Assembly (NCBI RefSeq): GCF_003026395.1
Contig: NZ_PYOO01000010.1
Coordinates: 62,001 to 126,000 of the forward strand
Source: Photobacterium iliopiscarium
GTDB taxonomy: Bacteria > Pseudomonadota > Gammaproteobacteria > Enterobacterales > Vibrionaceae
Direction: 5' to 3'
DNA length: 64,000 bases
The notes under the pieces were generated by a model, which was given only the letters and a program-made list of their open reading frames with translations, did no database searches and had not been told where the DNA came from. This document shows positions 19,247 through 29,512 of the stretch, one piece after another. Positions within the stretch are counted from its first letter, which is position 1. Every line of letters starts with the position of its first letter. Position numbers and translations under genes: made by a program.

Positions 19247-19639
19247 ATGGCAGAGAATCAATACTACGGCACTGGTCGCCGTAAAAGCTCAGCAGCTCGC
19301 GTTTTCATCAAACCGGGTACTGGTAACATCGTAATCAACAAGCGTAGCATCGAAGAGTACTTCAGCCGCCCAACAGCGCGCATGGTAGTTCTTCAGCCTC
19401 TTGAGCTTGTTGGTATGACTGAGAATTTTGACCTATACATCACTGTTAAAGGTGGTGGTATCACTGGTCAATCTGGTGCTATCCGTCACGGTATCACTCG
19501 TGCTCTTATGGAATACGATGAAACTCTACGTCCTGCTCTACGTGCAGCTGGCTACGTTACTCGCGACGCTCGTTGCGTTGAGCGTAAGAAAGTTGGTCTA
19601 CGTAAAGCACGTCGTCGTCCACAGTTCTCTAAGCGTTAA
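19247..19639 (+). CDS. rpsI: 30S ribosomal protein S9
   Basis: Small-subunit head protein whose C-terminal tail reaches the P-site tRNA. I chose ATG at 19247, giving 130 residues starting [12 protein letters not shown] as in E. coli. The frame is open further upstream (TTG 19232, ATG 19241), but a GGGAA ribosome site lies at a proper distance only for 19247. The basic tail ending RRRPQFSKR is intact. It forms the rplM-rpsI operon and is followed by a terminator. Confidence 0.98.
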   Translation: MAENQYYGTGRRKSSAARVFIKPGTGNIVINKRSIEEYFSRPTARMVVLQPLELVGMTENFDLYITVKGGGITGQSGAIRHGITRALMEYDETLRPALRAAGYVTRDARCVERKKVGLRKARRRPQFSKR

Positions 19640-19684
19640 TATTACGCTTCCAGATTTTTATATCTGGATACTGTGTACAGAAAA

Positions 19685-19713
19685 GCTCAGCCCTCGGGTT
19701 GGGCTTTTTTTTT
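19685..19713 (+). terminator. intrinsic terminator after rpsI
   Basis: An AGCCC/GGGCT stem (19689-19693 with 19701-19705) flanked by A and T runs ends in nine T. It closes the rplM-rpsI operon. Confidence 0.85.
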
Positions 19714-19760
19714 GATTATTTTCTATAAAAGTATTGTTTCTTATCTTTAATAGAATATTT

Positions 19761-19833
19761 TCGCACCTCGCACCTCGCACCTCGCACCTCGCACCTCGCA
19801 CCTCGCACCTCGCACCTCGCACCTCGCACCTCG
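19761..19833. repeat. heptanucleotide tandem array, TCGCACC x10
   Basis: Ten exact copies of the 7-bp unit TCGCACC (19761-19830) plus a partial TCG. It lies between the rpsI terminator and the petA promoter region. Because 7 is not a multiple of 3, copy changes would shift any reading frame, and no gene uses it. A related array (TCGATAC x3) lies at 57960-57980. Confidence 0.97.
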
Positions 19834-19908
19834 TCATCTTTTTCAATAAACACTAATGCATAATCATGAAAAATGACGTTTATCCAACATTTGTTGCTAA
19901 ACAATGGC

Positions 19909-19937
19909 TTGAACTTGTGAATATGTTGAGCTTTACT
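19909..19937 (+). promoter_or_regulatory. candidate petABC promoter
   Basis: TTGAAC (19909-19914) and TTTACT (19932-19937) with a 17-bp spacer would start a transcript about 125 nt before petA. The match is moderate. The spacer 19640-20069 otherwise holds only the rpsI terminator and the heptamer array. Confidence 0.35.
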
Positions 19938-20069
19938 TATTCTTTAAATGTTACTAATAATTTAATGGTGTAATCAGATTGTGATGTTGTTTCTCTGAGG
20001 TAAACATCAAGCTAAACGGTAATCATATAAAAAAAATAAAATCCAAGCAGGAGCTATTGGAGAAAATGG

Positions 20070-20660
20070 ATGAGCAATGTGCGAATAAATAATGGAAGAC
20101 GTCGCTTTTTAACGGTTACAACATCGGTTGTTGGCGGAATGGGGGCAATTGCGGTCGCCATTCCATTTATTAAATCATGGAACCCAAGTGAAAAAGCAAA
20201 AGCCGCAGGGGCGCCAGTTGAAGTCAATATCAGTAAATTAGCGGATGGGCAAATGATCCGCGTTGAATGGCGAGGCAAGCCAGTATGGATCGTACGTCGC
20301 AGTAAAGCCGTTTTAGATCAATTAACCACGCACAATGATCAACTTCGTGATCCTATCTCAGCAGAACCACAGCAACCTGCTTACGCGCAAAATCCCTATC
20401 GATCATTAAAACCTGAAATTTTTTTAGCCGTGGGTATTTGTACTCATCTTGGTTGCTCACCGACATATTTACCGAATAGTTTTAATGAACAAGTTAATGG
20501 TGTCGCCGCTGGCTTCTTTTGTCCATGTCATGGTTCTACGTTTGATATGGCTGGTCGTGTGTTTGCAGGTGTTCCAGCACCTCTTAATCTGGTGATCCCC
20601 CCTCATCAATTCTTGGACGATAACACCATTTTGATTGGGCTTGATAAGGAGACAACATAA
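20070..20660 (+). CDS. petA: Ubiquinol-cytochrome c reductase Rieske iron-sulfur subunit
   Basis: Iron-sulfur subunit of the bc1 complex, which passes one electron from ubiquinol to cytochrome c1. The N-terminus carries a Tat-type pattern (GRRRFLTV, residues 9-16) followed by a membrane anchor (about 18-36). The [2Fe-2S] ligands are Cys124 and His126 in CTHLGC, and Cys151 and His154 in CPCHGS; the Cys129 and Cys153 disulfide pair is also present. The 196 residues are normal. A GGAG site about 9 nt upstream supports this start. Its stop overlaps the petB start by one base. Confidence 0.97.
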   Translation: MSNVRINNGRRRFLTVTTSVVGGMGAIAVAIPFIKSWNPSEKAKAAGAPVEVNISKLADGQMIRVEWRGKPVWIVRRSKAVLDQLTTHNDQLRDPISAEPQQPAYAQNPYRSLKPEIFLAVGICTHLGCSPTYLPNSFNEQVNGVAAGFFCPCHGSTFDMAGRVFAGVPAPLNLVIPPHQFLDDNTILIGLDKETT

Positions 20661-21925
20661 TGGCGGGCTTAGTTGATTGGATCGATAAGCGCTTACCGAT
20701 AACCAATGCGTACCGTAAACATTTGTCTCAATATCCGATGCCGAAGAATTTTAATTTTTGGTATGTGTTTGGTTCATTAGCGATGTTAGTGCTGGTGAAT
20801 CAGATAATTACAGGTATTTGGTTAACCATGAATTATGTGCCGTCAGCGGATGGGGCGTTTGCATCAATAGAATATATTATGCGGGATGTTGAGTATGGGT
20901 GGCTATTACGTTATATGCATTCGACCGGTGCATCAGCATTTTTTGTGGTGATCTATTTACACATGTTTCGTGGCTTAATTTATGGCTCCTACCAAAAACC
21001 ACGCGAGCTATTGTGGTTATTTGGAATGCTAATCTTTTTAGTGCTTATGGCAGAAGCCTTTATGGGGTATTTGTTGCCGTGGGGACAAATGTCTTATTGG
21101 GGCGCACAGGTTATTATTTCGCTGTTTGGGGCTATTCCGGTGATCGGCGATGATCTCACTTTATGGATCCGTGGCGATTATGTCATTTCTGGCGCAACCT
21201 TAAACCGTTTCTTTGCTTTGCATGTTATTGCTTTACCGTTAGTTTTATTATTGCTAGTGGTGTTGCATGTGCTGGCGCTACATGAGGTGGGTTCAAATAA
21301 CCCCGATGGTATTGAGACAAAATTACCTAAAGGTAGCCAAGGTGATGACTATCAGACCCAATTTACATTTCATGAAGATTACACTAAAAAATACGACATT
21401 ATTGATTCGATCCCGTTTCATCCTTATGGCACGGTAAAAGATCTAATTGGGGTGGCGGTGTTTGCATTGTTCTTCAGTTATGTGATCTTTTTTGCGCCTG
21501 AAATGGGTGGCTATTTTTTAGAAGCGCCAAACTTTGAAGCGGCTAATCCAATGAAAACCCCTGAACATATTGCTCCTGTTTGGTACTTCACTCCGTTCTA
21601 TGCCATTTTGCGCGCCGTGCCCGATAAATTGCTGGGGGTTGCCGCAATGGGCGCTGCAATTGTATTTTTGTTCTTATTACCGTGGTTTGATCGCTGTAAT
21701 GTGCGTTCGTTCCGTTATCGGAGTAAATGGCATTTGATTAATCTTGCTCAATTTACGGTAAGTTTTATTGCGCTGGGTATTTTAGGATCATTGCCCGTCA
21801 CTCCATTATTTACAGTGTTGGCGCAAATATTTAGTTTTACCTATTTTATGTTTTTTATTGTGTTGTTTTTCTACAGTAAAAATGAAGCGACTCAACCGCT
21901 ACCAAAGAGGGTGAACTTCAAATGA
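20660..21925 (+). CDS. petB: Cytochrome b subunit of the bc1 complex
   Basis: Membrane subunit that binds hemes bL and bH and the two quinone sites. The 421 residues give a full-length cytochrome b with eight helices and no split. Recognisable parts include WLLRYMHSTGASAFFVVIYLHMFRG (heme-ligand helix B region), the GYLLPWGQMSYWGAQV loop, and the PEW-like motif seen as PVWYFTPFYAILRA near 305-318. PEW is PVW here, a substitution in the middle position that is common in proteobacteria relatives. It overlaps petC by 4 bp. Confidence 0.96.
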   Translation: MAGLVDWIDKRLPITNAYRKHLSQYPMPKNFNFWYVFGSLAMLVLVNQIITGIWLTMNYVPSADGAFASIEYIMRDVEYGWLLRYMHSTGASAFFVVIYLHMFRGLIYGSYQKPRELLWLFGMLIFLVLMAEAFMGYLLPWGQMSYWGAQVIISLFGAIPVIGDDLTLWIRGDYVISGATLNRFFALHVIALPLVLLLLVVLHVLALHEVGSNNPDGIETKLPKGSQGDDYQTQFTFHEDYTKKYDIIDSIPFHPYGTVKDLIGVAVFALFFSYVIFFAPEMGGYFLEAPNFEAANPMKTPEHIAPVWYFTPFYAILRAVPDKLLGVAAMGAAIVFLFLLPWFDRCNVRSFRYRSKWHLINLAQFTVSFIALGILGSLPVTPLFTVLAQIFSFTYFMFFIVLFFYSKNEATQPLPKRVNFK

Positions 21926-22659
21926 AACAATGGATTGTAGCACTGCTGATTTGGCTGCCGACATTGGTATTTGCTGGTGGTGGAAATGTACCTTTGCAAG
22001 CTGCGAATAATGATTTAACCGATCAAGTGTCTTTACAACGCGGAGCACAATTGTTTATGAATTATTGTGCAGGTTGTCATTCAACTCAATACCAACGTTA
22101 TGAAAGGGTTGCAACTGATTTAGGGATCCCATTTGATCTTATGCAGCAAAATTTAATGTTTAACCCTAATGCAAAAATTGGCGATTTAATGACAAATGCA
22201 ATGTCAAAACAATATGCAGCCGCTTCTTTTGGTGCGCCAACACCTGATTTAACCATGGTCGCAAGGGTACGGGGGACAGATTGGTTATATACTTATTTAC
22301 ATTCCTTCTATGCTGATCCTAGTCGTCCATTTGGCGTAAATAATAGCCTTTTTCCTAGTGTAGGAATGCCACATGTATTAGAAGAACTTCAAGGGATCCC
22401 ACGAAAGGTTTATGACACTCAGATGATCGATGGCACCCCTACGCAAGTGTTAATGGGGATTGAAACCGATGGTAGTGGTGATCTAAATCCACAGCAATAT
22501 GATACTGCCGTGCGTGACTTAGTGAACTTTTTAGACTATTCCGCCGAGCCGATGAAACTGGAACGGCAGCGATTAGGGCTGTGGGTGATGGGATTTATTG
22601 GCATATTCTTGGTATTAACCGTGTTGTTGAAGAAAGAATATTGGCGTGATGTCCACTGA
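21922..22659 (+). CDS. petC: Cytochrome c1 subunit of the bc1 complex
   Basis: Periplasmic heme c subunit that receives the electron from the Rieske protein. A signal peptide (1-18, ending VFA) leads to the heme-binding CAGCH motif (Cys49, Cys52, His53). A C-terminal membrane anchor spans about 221-238, followed by a short charged tail. The 245 residues are normal for the gammaproteobacterial form. It completes petABC, so the organism has a cytochrome c branch for aerobic or nitrate respiration, unlike E. coli. Confidence 0.96.
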   Translation: MKQWIVALLIWLPTLVFAGGGNVPLQAANNDLTDQVSLQRGAQLFMNYCAGCHSTQYQRYERVATDLGIPFDLMQQNLMFNPNAKIGDLMTNAMSKQYAAASFGAPTPDLTMVARVRGTDWLYTYLHSFYADPSRPFGVNNSLFPSVGMPHVLEELQGIPRKVYDTQMIDGTPTQVLMGIETDGSGDLNPQQYDTAVRDLVNFLDYSAEPMKLERQRLGLWVMGFIGIFLVLTVLLKKEYWRDVH

Positions 22660-22670
22660 TAAGGTAATCT
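22641..22670 (+). promoter_or_regulatory. candidate sspA promoter inside the end of petC
   Basis: TTGGCG (22641-22646) and TAATCT (22665-22670) with an 18-bp spacer. Transcription from here would place the hairpin at 22688-22713 inside the sspA leader. The match is moderate. Confidence 0.3.
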
Positions 22671-22687
22671 AGTCGGTTAAGAATCTC

Positions 22688-22718
22688 GCAATGGGGGCCT
22701 AAGCCTCCATTGCTTTTT
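22688..22718 (+). terminator. terminator or attenuator between petC and sspA
   Basis: An 11-bp stem (GCAATGGGGGC with GCCTCCATTGC, one G-T pair) with a 4-nt CTAA loop, followed by five T. It ends petABC transcripts at least in part. It is only 26 bp before the sspA start, so sspA may be read through it. Confidence 0.8.
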
Positions 22719-22744
22719 GTGTATTAAATATACTGGAGGGGTTG

Positions 22745-23383
22745 ATGGCTGTTGCTGCCAATAAACGCTCTGTGATGACTCTGTATTCTGATGCTTCAGA
22801 CATCTACAGCCATCAGGTGCGTATCGTACTAGCCGAAAAAGGCGTTAGTGTTGAAATTGAGCTGGTTGATCCAATGAGCCTGCCGGAAGATCTGTTAGAA
22901 TTGAACCCATACAGTTCAGTTCCAACATTGGTTGATCGCGAATTAGCGTTATACCAAGCTAACATTATCATGGAGTACTTGGATGAGCGTTTCCCTCACC
23001 CACCTCTAATGCCTGTTTATCCTGTTGCCCGTGGTAATAGCCGTTTAATGATGTACCGCGTTGAACGTAACTGGTACTCACTAGCAAACAAGATTAACTC
23101 AGGCACTACTGATGAAGCTGATAAAGCACGTAAGCAATTACGTGAAGAGTTATTAGCGCTAGCACCTGTATTTGCTGAATATCCATTCTTTATGAGTGAT
23201 GAATTTAGCCTAGTTGATTGCTACCTAGCTCCACTACTATGGCGTTTACCTGAAATGGGTATTGAGCTAAGTGGAACTGGTGCTAAAGAAGTGAAAGCAT
23301 ATATGACGCGCGTATTTGAACGTGATTCATTCCTTGCTTCTTTAACTGAAGCTGAACGTGAAATGCGTTTAACTGGTCAGTAA
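22745..23383 (+). CDS. sspA: Stringent starvation protein A
   Basis: RNA polymerase-associated protein with a glutathione S-transferase fold, which in E. coli lowers H-NS during stationary phase and aids acid survival. The ATG at 22745 is chosen because GGAGGGG ends 4 nt before it; a TTG just before is unlikely. The 212 residues match the family. The N-terminal thioredoxin-like part includes NPYSSVPTLVDRELALY, and the C-terminal helical part includes DEFSLVDCYLAPLLWRLP. It is directly followed by sspB, 2 bp away. Confidence 0.96.
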   Translation: MAVAANKRSVMTLYSDASDIYSHQVRIVLAEKGVSVEIELVDPMSLPEDLLELNPYSSVPTLVDRELALYQANIIMEYLDERFPHPPLMPVYPVARGNSRLMMYRVERNWYSLANKINSGTTDEADKARKQLREELLALAPVFAEYPFFMSDEFSLVDCYLAPLLWRLPEMGIELSGTGAKEVKAYMTRVFERDSFLASLTEAEREMRLTGQ

Positions 23384-23385
23384 TT

Positions 23386-23892
23386 ATGGATATGGAAAAT
23401 ATGACGCCGCGTCGCCCTTATTTGTTGCGCGCGTTTTATGATTGGTTGGTTGATAACGACCTTACACCTCATTTAGTCGTTGATGCGACTTTACCTGGTG
23501 TAAAGGTGCCAATGGAATTTGTTAGTGATGGTCAAATCATCCTTAACATTGCACCTATGGCTGTGGGTAACTTAGAACTCAGTAATGAAGCGGTAAGCTT
23601 TAGTGCGCGTTTTAGTGGTCGTCCACATTCAGTTATCGTACCAATGTATGCTGTTTTAGCTATTTATGCCCGTGAAAACGGTGCAGGAACGATGTTCGAG
23701 CCTGAAGCTGCATATGATACTGATTCTGCTATCTATGATGATGAGCATGCGTTAGAAGACGAGCATTCCGATAATGTTGTCGCTCCTAGTGTTTCACCAT
23801 TTGCTGTTGTTACTGAAGCAACTGAAAGTGATGAACCTAATGATGAGCCACCACGTCCTCGTGGTCGTCCAAGCTTACGCGTTGTCAAATAA
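23386..23892 (+). CDS. sspB: ClpXP protease specificity-enhancing factor SspB
   Basis: Adapter that binds ssrA-tagged proteins and delivers them to ClpXP. The folded domain (about 5-112) contains the conserved TPRRPYLLRAFYDWL, DGQIVLNIAP-like and AIYARENGAGTMFEPE stretches. A flexible acidic linker (about 115-155) leads to the C-terminal ClpX-binding tail GRPSLRVVK. The 168 residues agree with E. coli. The tag-binding groove and the tail are both present, so it should be functional. It shares a transcript with sspA. Confidence 0.96.
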   Translation: MDMENMTPRRPYLLRAFYDWLVDNDLTPHLVVDATLPGVKVPMEFVSDGQIILNIAPMAVGNLELSNEAVSFSARFSGRPHSVIVPMYAVLAIYARENGAGTMFEPEAAYDTDSAIYDDEHALEDEHSDNVVAPSVSPFAVVTEATESDEPNDEPPRPRGRPSLRVVK

Positions 23893-23913
23893 CATTGGCA
23901 ATTAGCTAAAATA

Positions 23914-23941
23914 AAAACGCAGCCATTGGCTGCGTTTTTTT
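23914..23941. terminator. bidirectional terminator between sspB and dolP
   Basis: An AAAACGCAGCC stem pairs with GGCTGCGTTTT across a 3-nt loop, with T runs on both strands. It serves the convergent ends of sspB and dolP. Confidence 0.9.
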
Positions 23942-23965
23942 ATCACTGCAAAATGAAGATCCTGA

Positions 23966-24508
23966 TTAGAAAGTCAGAGGCTTTTCAAACAGGGTAATTA
24001 CATGTTCAACACCTGAAACATTACGCGCAATATTTGCCGCTATTGTTGCTTGCTCTGGTGCAACATAGCCTAATAAAAATACTCGTTTATTTTCAGTGAT
24101 CACTTTAATAACCACCTTGGTGAGTTGTTTGCTAGCAATCAGTTGTGATTTTACCTTGGTTGTTAGCCATGCATCTTCACTAATATTTGCCATTGATAAC
24201 AAAGGACGCACTTGGATTTGATCATAAACACGATTAACATCCGTGACATGACGTACTTGACTAACAAATGCCTGCTTTACGGGCTGTGACGTGGCTTGAC
24301 CAACCAACAATACCGTCCCATCTAGCGCGATGCTATCCATACTGAGTCGTTTAGTATATTCGCGAGTGTGGGCTATTCCCGCAATATCCATTTCTATTTT
24401 TTGATCTTGCCAATGTTGAGCATTATCGCGAGGATCTTTGGTTGAAAACACCGAACATCCAGATAATGATAGGCTTGATATAACGAGTAATATCAATAAC
24501 CACTTCAT
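23966..24508 (-). CDS. dolP: Outer membrane BON-domain lipoprotein DolP (YraP)
   Basis: Outer membrane lipoprotein with two BON domains that supports outer membrane integrity and localises at division sites in E. coli. The signal ends in the lipobox SLSGC, so Cys18 would be lipidated. The two BON domains cover about 45-110 and 120-180, each with the GxVLLVG or RVFLLGYV core strand. The 180 residues are close to the 191 of E. coli. It starts 3 bp after the diaA stop, at the end of lpoA-yraN-diaA-dolP. Confidence 0.93.
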   Translation of the reverse strand: MKWLLILLVISSLSLSGCSVFSTKDPRDNAQHWQDQKIEMDIAGIAHTREYTKRLSMDSIALDGTVLLVGQATSQPVKQAFVSQVRHVTDVNRVYDQIQVRPLLSMANISEDAWLTTKVKSQLIASKQLTKVVIKVITENKRVFLLGYVAPEQATIAANIARNVSGVEHVITLFEKPLTF

Positions 24509-24511
24509 CGA

Positions 24512-25506
<995 letters not shown>

Positions 25507-27365
25507 CTGGAATGGTTGCGGTTGGGATATGTGTCGTAGATAGCGAGACTATGCCATGACTACTAAATTTCCCCCAATCCATTTGTCGTTGAATAACACA
25601 TTGGTTATTTACGGTAAGTTGACCGGTTTCACCACCAACACTGTAATGGTTATTAGCACGCATTTCAGGTAGTTGCTTGGCGATAAGGTAAGCATCCATA
25701 CCAAAGGCATGTAAACGGATACTGGTGTTACCTTGGTTTGGCCATAATTGATTAAAGCGCTCCATATAAGCGGATTGCGGGTTAATCAGTAATGGAATAT
25801 CGCTCAATTCGATACCACGTAACTCACGATTAGTGTTATGGCTATCAGGGTTACTGCGTGAACTTGCATAGATTTGTGCAGGATCACCCGTTGGTGGCAT
25901 TGCCGCCTCAATGAAAGGTTTAAGTAGCATTAATTCATTACGACTTGCGACCATATAAATCGCATCAGCATGACTACTGGCACCATGGCCAAAAGCACTT
26001 CTTATTTGTTGCGGTATTTGCGCTTGATTACCAAAGCTAACGGTTAGCGCTGGTTGACCATCAAGTTGCGCCCATTGCTGGCTAAATGCCTGTGCAACGC
26101 GTTGACCAAAACTATTTGAAGGTACTAATATGACAGGGTTACGGTGACCTTGAGCATAAATACGTTCAGCCGCTTGTTGGGCTTCTTGTTCTGGTGATAA
26201 CGCAAAATAACAAGCATTAGGTTTATTATTACTGATTTGTGGCGGCATATTTAACGCCAGCATATTGATATGGCTGGTATTGTCTTGCTGAAATTCAGTA
26301 ATAACGTTTTTACGTAATGGACCAACAACAAACTGAGTACCGTTTTGTTGTAGCTGTGCCATGATCGTTGGTATTGATTGAGCTTCAGTATCATAAATAT
26401 TGAGCTCATTATCAGTATCGCGACCTTTATCATCCATCATTGCATTAATGAAACCATCACGAACCGCTTTGCCTTGTGCAGCAAAACGACCTGATAAAGG
26501 CAATAATAAGGCAATATTATCAAGCTTAACGGCTTTCATTTCGATTAACGCTTTTAAATCAGCCGGTAAATATTGATTTGCAGGATGGTTTGGATGACGA
26601 GACAGCCATTGTTCAATCGCTTGTTTAAGTTGCATTGCTGGTAACGTCGCACTGTTTTTCAACATTGCGAGTTCAACCCAACCTTTGAGTACACTGTCGT
26701 TATCAGTCAGCTTAACACTGCCTAATTGAGCGTTAGTATAACCCGATAGATCATGCCAAACTTGCTGCCAGTTAGCCGCTTTTTGGCTGTGATCTAAATA
26801 GAAATCAAGCTTAGTACGTTCACGTGCTGCTTGGAACTGATGATTCAATTGTTCCAATAGGTTAGCGCGTAACGTGTAATAACGTTGATATTGGCTTTTT
26901 GTTAGTGACCACGATGGCTGAAAGTTTAAACTGTTAAGTGCCGCTTGTGGTTGACCTTGATGCTCACGTACCATTGCACGCGCGAGTTGCCATTCCGCGA
27001 TTTGAGTTGGGCTCATAGATTGCTGTGATAATTTAGCAATCCATTGATCGGCTTGTTGCCATTTATTTTCGAGGATCATTGCTTTAACAGCCATGATCTC
27101 CCAGTTAGTGCGCTCTGCGCCATCACTGGTATTGGCTTTACTTAAATAGGCGGTTGAGCTTTGAGCGGCTACCGCAGTGATATCCGTTAATGGCACCTGA
27201 TTGTTGTACAGGTTTGGCGTGCTACACCCTGCTAAAGCAACAGCAAGGGCTACAGGCGCCATCAGTCGTGATACACTTTTACGCTTATGGGTAAAATTGG
27301 GCATTGAATTTATTCAACTGTGACAAATTACTCTTGATATTAATTGCAGATGAGATCTTAGACAA

Positions 27366-28226
27366 ATGAGTGAGAGCAATTCAAGCATGGTAGATGTCGC
27401 AACTTTGTACATCGTACCGACACCTATTGGCAATCTTGCTGATATAACGCAGCGCGCATTAGACGTATTAGCAAACGTAGATTTAATTGCTGCTGAAGAT
27501 ACACGTCATACATCGCGATTGTTGTCCCATTTCTCTATCTCGACCCGCACCTTTGCGTTTCACGATCATAATGAGCAGCAAAAAGCTGACTTTTTGATTG
27601 AGAAACTTCAGGCTGGTACTAGCATTGCGCTTGTGTCTGATGCTGGTACGCCGCTGATCAGTGATCCAGGGTATCATCTTGTTAATCGCTGTCGTCATGC
27701 GGGTGTTAAAGTTGTGCCATTACCTGGCCCATGTGCTGTAATTACAGCCTTGAGCGGTTCTGGTTTACCTTCTGACCGTTTTAGCTTTGAAGGTTTTCTT
27801 CCTCCAAAAAGTAAAGGCCGCCGCGATTGTTTTCAAGCATTAGCTGACGATGCGCGAACATTGATTTTTTATGAATCGCCACATCGTATTAATGATTCCC
27901 TAAGTGATATGTTAGCTGTGCTTGGCCCTGATCGCCAAGTAGTATTAGCGCGTGAGTTAACAAAAACTTATGAAACTATCCATAGCGCCCCTCTTGGCGA
28001 GTTGATTGATTGGATTGCAGAAGACAGTAATCGTGTTCGTGGTGAGATGGTAGTCCTTGTTGCAGGACACCGTGCTCAGAAAGACGAATTGTCAGTTGAG
28101 GTTCTACGTACACTAACATTGCTTGCGGCAGAATTACCGCTTAAAAAAGCAGCAGCATTAACTGCTGAGATTCATGGGGCGAAGAAAAATGCATTGTATA
28201 AGTGGGGCCTTGAAAATCTAGAATAA
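27366..28226 (+). CDS. rsmI: 16S rRNA 2'-O-methyltransferase RsmI
   Basis: Methylates the ribose of C1402 in 16S rRNA; RsmH, encoded 1.3 kb downstream, methylates the base of the same nucleotide. The 286 residues carry the tetrapyrrole-methylase fold with [15 protein letters not shown] (about 17-31), [12 protein letters not shown] (about 44-55) and [16 protein letters not shown] (about 89-104). The length and motifs are complete. It is divergent from lpoA, the same arrangement as in E. coli. Confidence 0.96.
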   Translation: MSESNSSMVDVATLYIVPTPIGNLADITQRALDVLANVDLIAAEDTRHTSRLLSHFSISTRTFAFHDHNEQQKADFLIEKLQAGTSIALVSDAGTPLISDPGYHLVNRCRHAGVKVVPLPGPCAVITALSGSGLPSDRFSFEGFLPPKSKGRRDCFQALADDARTLIFYESPHRINDSLSDMLAVLGPDRQVVLARELTKTYETIHSAPLGELIDWIAEDSNRVRGEMVVLVAGHRAQKDELSVEVLRTLTLLAAELPLKKAAALTAEIHGAKKNALYKWGLENLE

Positions 28227-28363
28227 GCATTATCGGTGATTGTTTAGATTTGCTTGCAGTACCAAGAGCGTGGATTTAATCAACAAATTAAAATTGAGCC
28301 GTTGGTTTTTTGTTCAAGCTGTAATTTTGGTGATATTTTCACTGGTAACTGTGAGCGTTGTCT

Positions 28364-28369
28364 TATACA
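28364..28369 (+). promoter_or_regulatory. -10 element of rnpB
   Basis: TATACA about 10 bp before the deduced 5' end of the RNase P RNA. The -35 region is weak (CTGGTA at 28342-28347, 16-bp spacer). Confidence 0.5.
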
Positions 28370-28378
28370 ATTCGCCGC

Positions 28379-28770
<392 letters not shown>

Positions 28771-28775
28771 TAGAG

Positions 28776-28810
28776 AAGGTGGTGTTTGATTACAAGCACC
28801 ACCTTTTTTT
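28776..28810 (+). terminator. intrinsic terminator after rnpB
   Basis: A 13-bp stem (28776-28788 with 28793-28805, one wobble pair) with a 4-nt loop, followed by a run of T. Very strong. Confidence 0.93.
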
Positions 28811-28894
28811 CGTTTTATTTTCCGCCAAAATTACATTTCGCAATCAGGTTTATTCGGCCACTGTTAGAAGTGTGTCTGAATTACTGCTAATTGC

Positions 28895-28924
28895 TTGACA
28901 TCGTTTTTGTCTCATACGTACACT
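28895..28924 (+). promoter_or_regulatory. mraZ (dcw cluster) promoter
   Basis: A consensus -35 TTGACA (28895-28900) and TACACT (28919-28924) with an 18-bp spacer. Transcription would begin near 28931, inside the MraZ box set, about 110 nt before mraZ. Confidence 0.7.
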
Positions 28925-28926
28925 TT

Positions 28927-28958
28927 GTGGTGGGAATTTGTGGGGAAAAGTGGTGTTG
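28927..28958 (+). promoter_or_regulatory. MraZ operator boxes
   Basis: Three repeats begin at 28931 (TGGGAATTTG), 28941 (TGGGGAAAAG) and 28951 (TGGTGTTG), exactly 10 bp apart. MraZ of E. coli binds TGGGN5-6 repeats at its own promoter. The phase puts all boxes on one face of the helix, as needed for a ring-shaped MraZ oligomer to bind and repress the cluster. Confidence 0.75.
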
Positions 28959-29039
28959 TCTTATTATCTTTGTTGTTATGCTGCTAGAGTGAGTATTTAA
29001 CGTACTCTTTTTATCGTGTAATTTAACCGAGATCCCCAA

Positions 29040-29498
29040 ATGTTAAGAGGTGCCACTAACATTGTTATTGATGATAAAGGTCGCTGGGCAATGCCTAAGC
29101 GTTACCGTGCTGCATTAATTGAACAATGTCAGGGACACTTTGTATGTACTATCGATCACCAGTTTTGTTGCTTGTTGCTATATCCCATCGATGAATGGGA
29201 ACGAATTGAAGCTAAATTAGTACGTCTATCTAGCCTTCACCCCGCAGAACGCCGATTACAACGATTGTTGCTTGGTCATGCTAGCGAATGTGAACTGGAT
29301 GCGCAGGGACGGATATTACTTCCACCGACGTTAAGACAATATGCTCAATTAGCGAATAAAATAGTGGTCGTCGGCCAGTTAAATAAATTTGAAATCTGGT
29401 CCGCGCCTTTATGGCAACAGCAAATTGAACATGATATCGACCTTCAGGCTGAGGATGCGCCGGAATGTTCCCCGCGCCTTAGTGAGCTTTCACTTTAG
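29040..29498 (+). CDS. mraZ: Transcriptional regulator MraZ
   Basis: AbrB-fold DNA-binding protein that represses its own promoter and so the division and cell wall cluster. The 152 residues show the two MraZ half-repeats: [21 protein letters not shown] (about 3-23) and a second with [19 protein letters not shown] (about 82-100), each with the D-x-x-G-R core. It is the first gene of the cluster and is 14 bp from rsmH. The TGGG repeats upstream are its probable operator. Confidence 0.97.
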   Translation: MLRGATNIVIDDKGRWAMPKRYRAALIEQCQGHFVCTIDHQFCCLLLYPIDEWERIEAKLVRLSSLHPAERRLQRLLLGHASECELDAQGRILLPPTLRQYAQLANKIVVVGQLNKFEIWSAPLWQQQIEHDIDLQAEDAPECSPRLSELSL

Positions 29499-29512
29499 CT
29501 GAAATTATATTT

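Noticed and set aside
19761-19833. Could the tandem array be a CRISPR?
   Set aside because: The unit is 7 bp with no spacers and no cas genes nearby.
19658-19904. Two minus-strand frames with repeated EVRGARC peptides
   Set aside because: They are only translations of the 7-bp tandem array, which reads open in all frames; no ribosome site and no relatives that I recognise.
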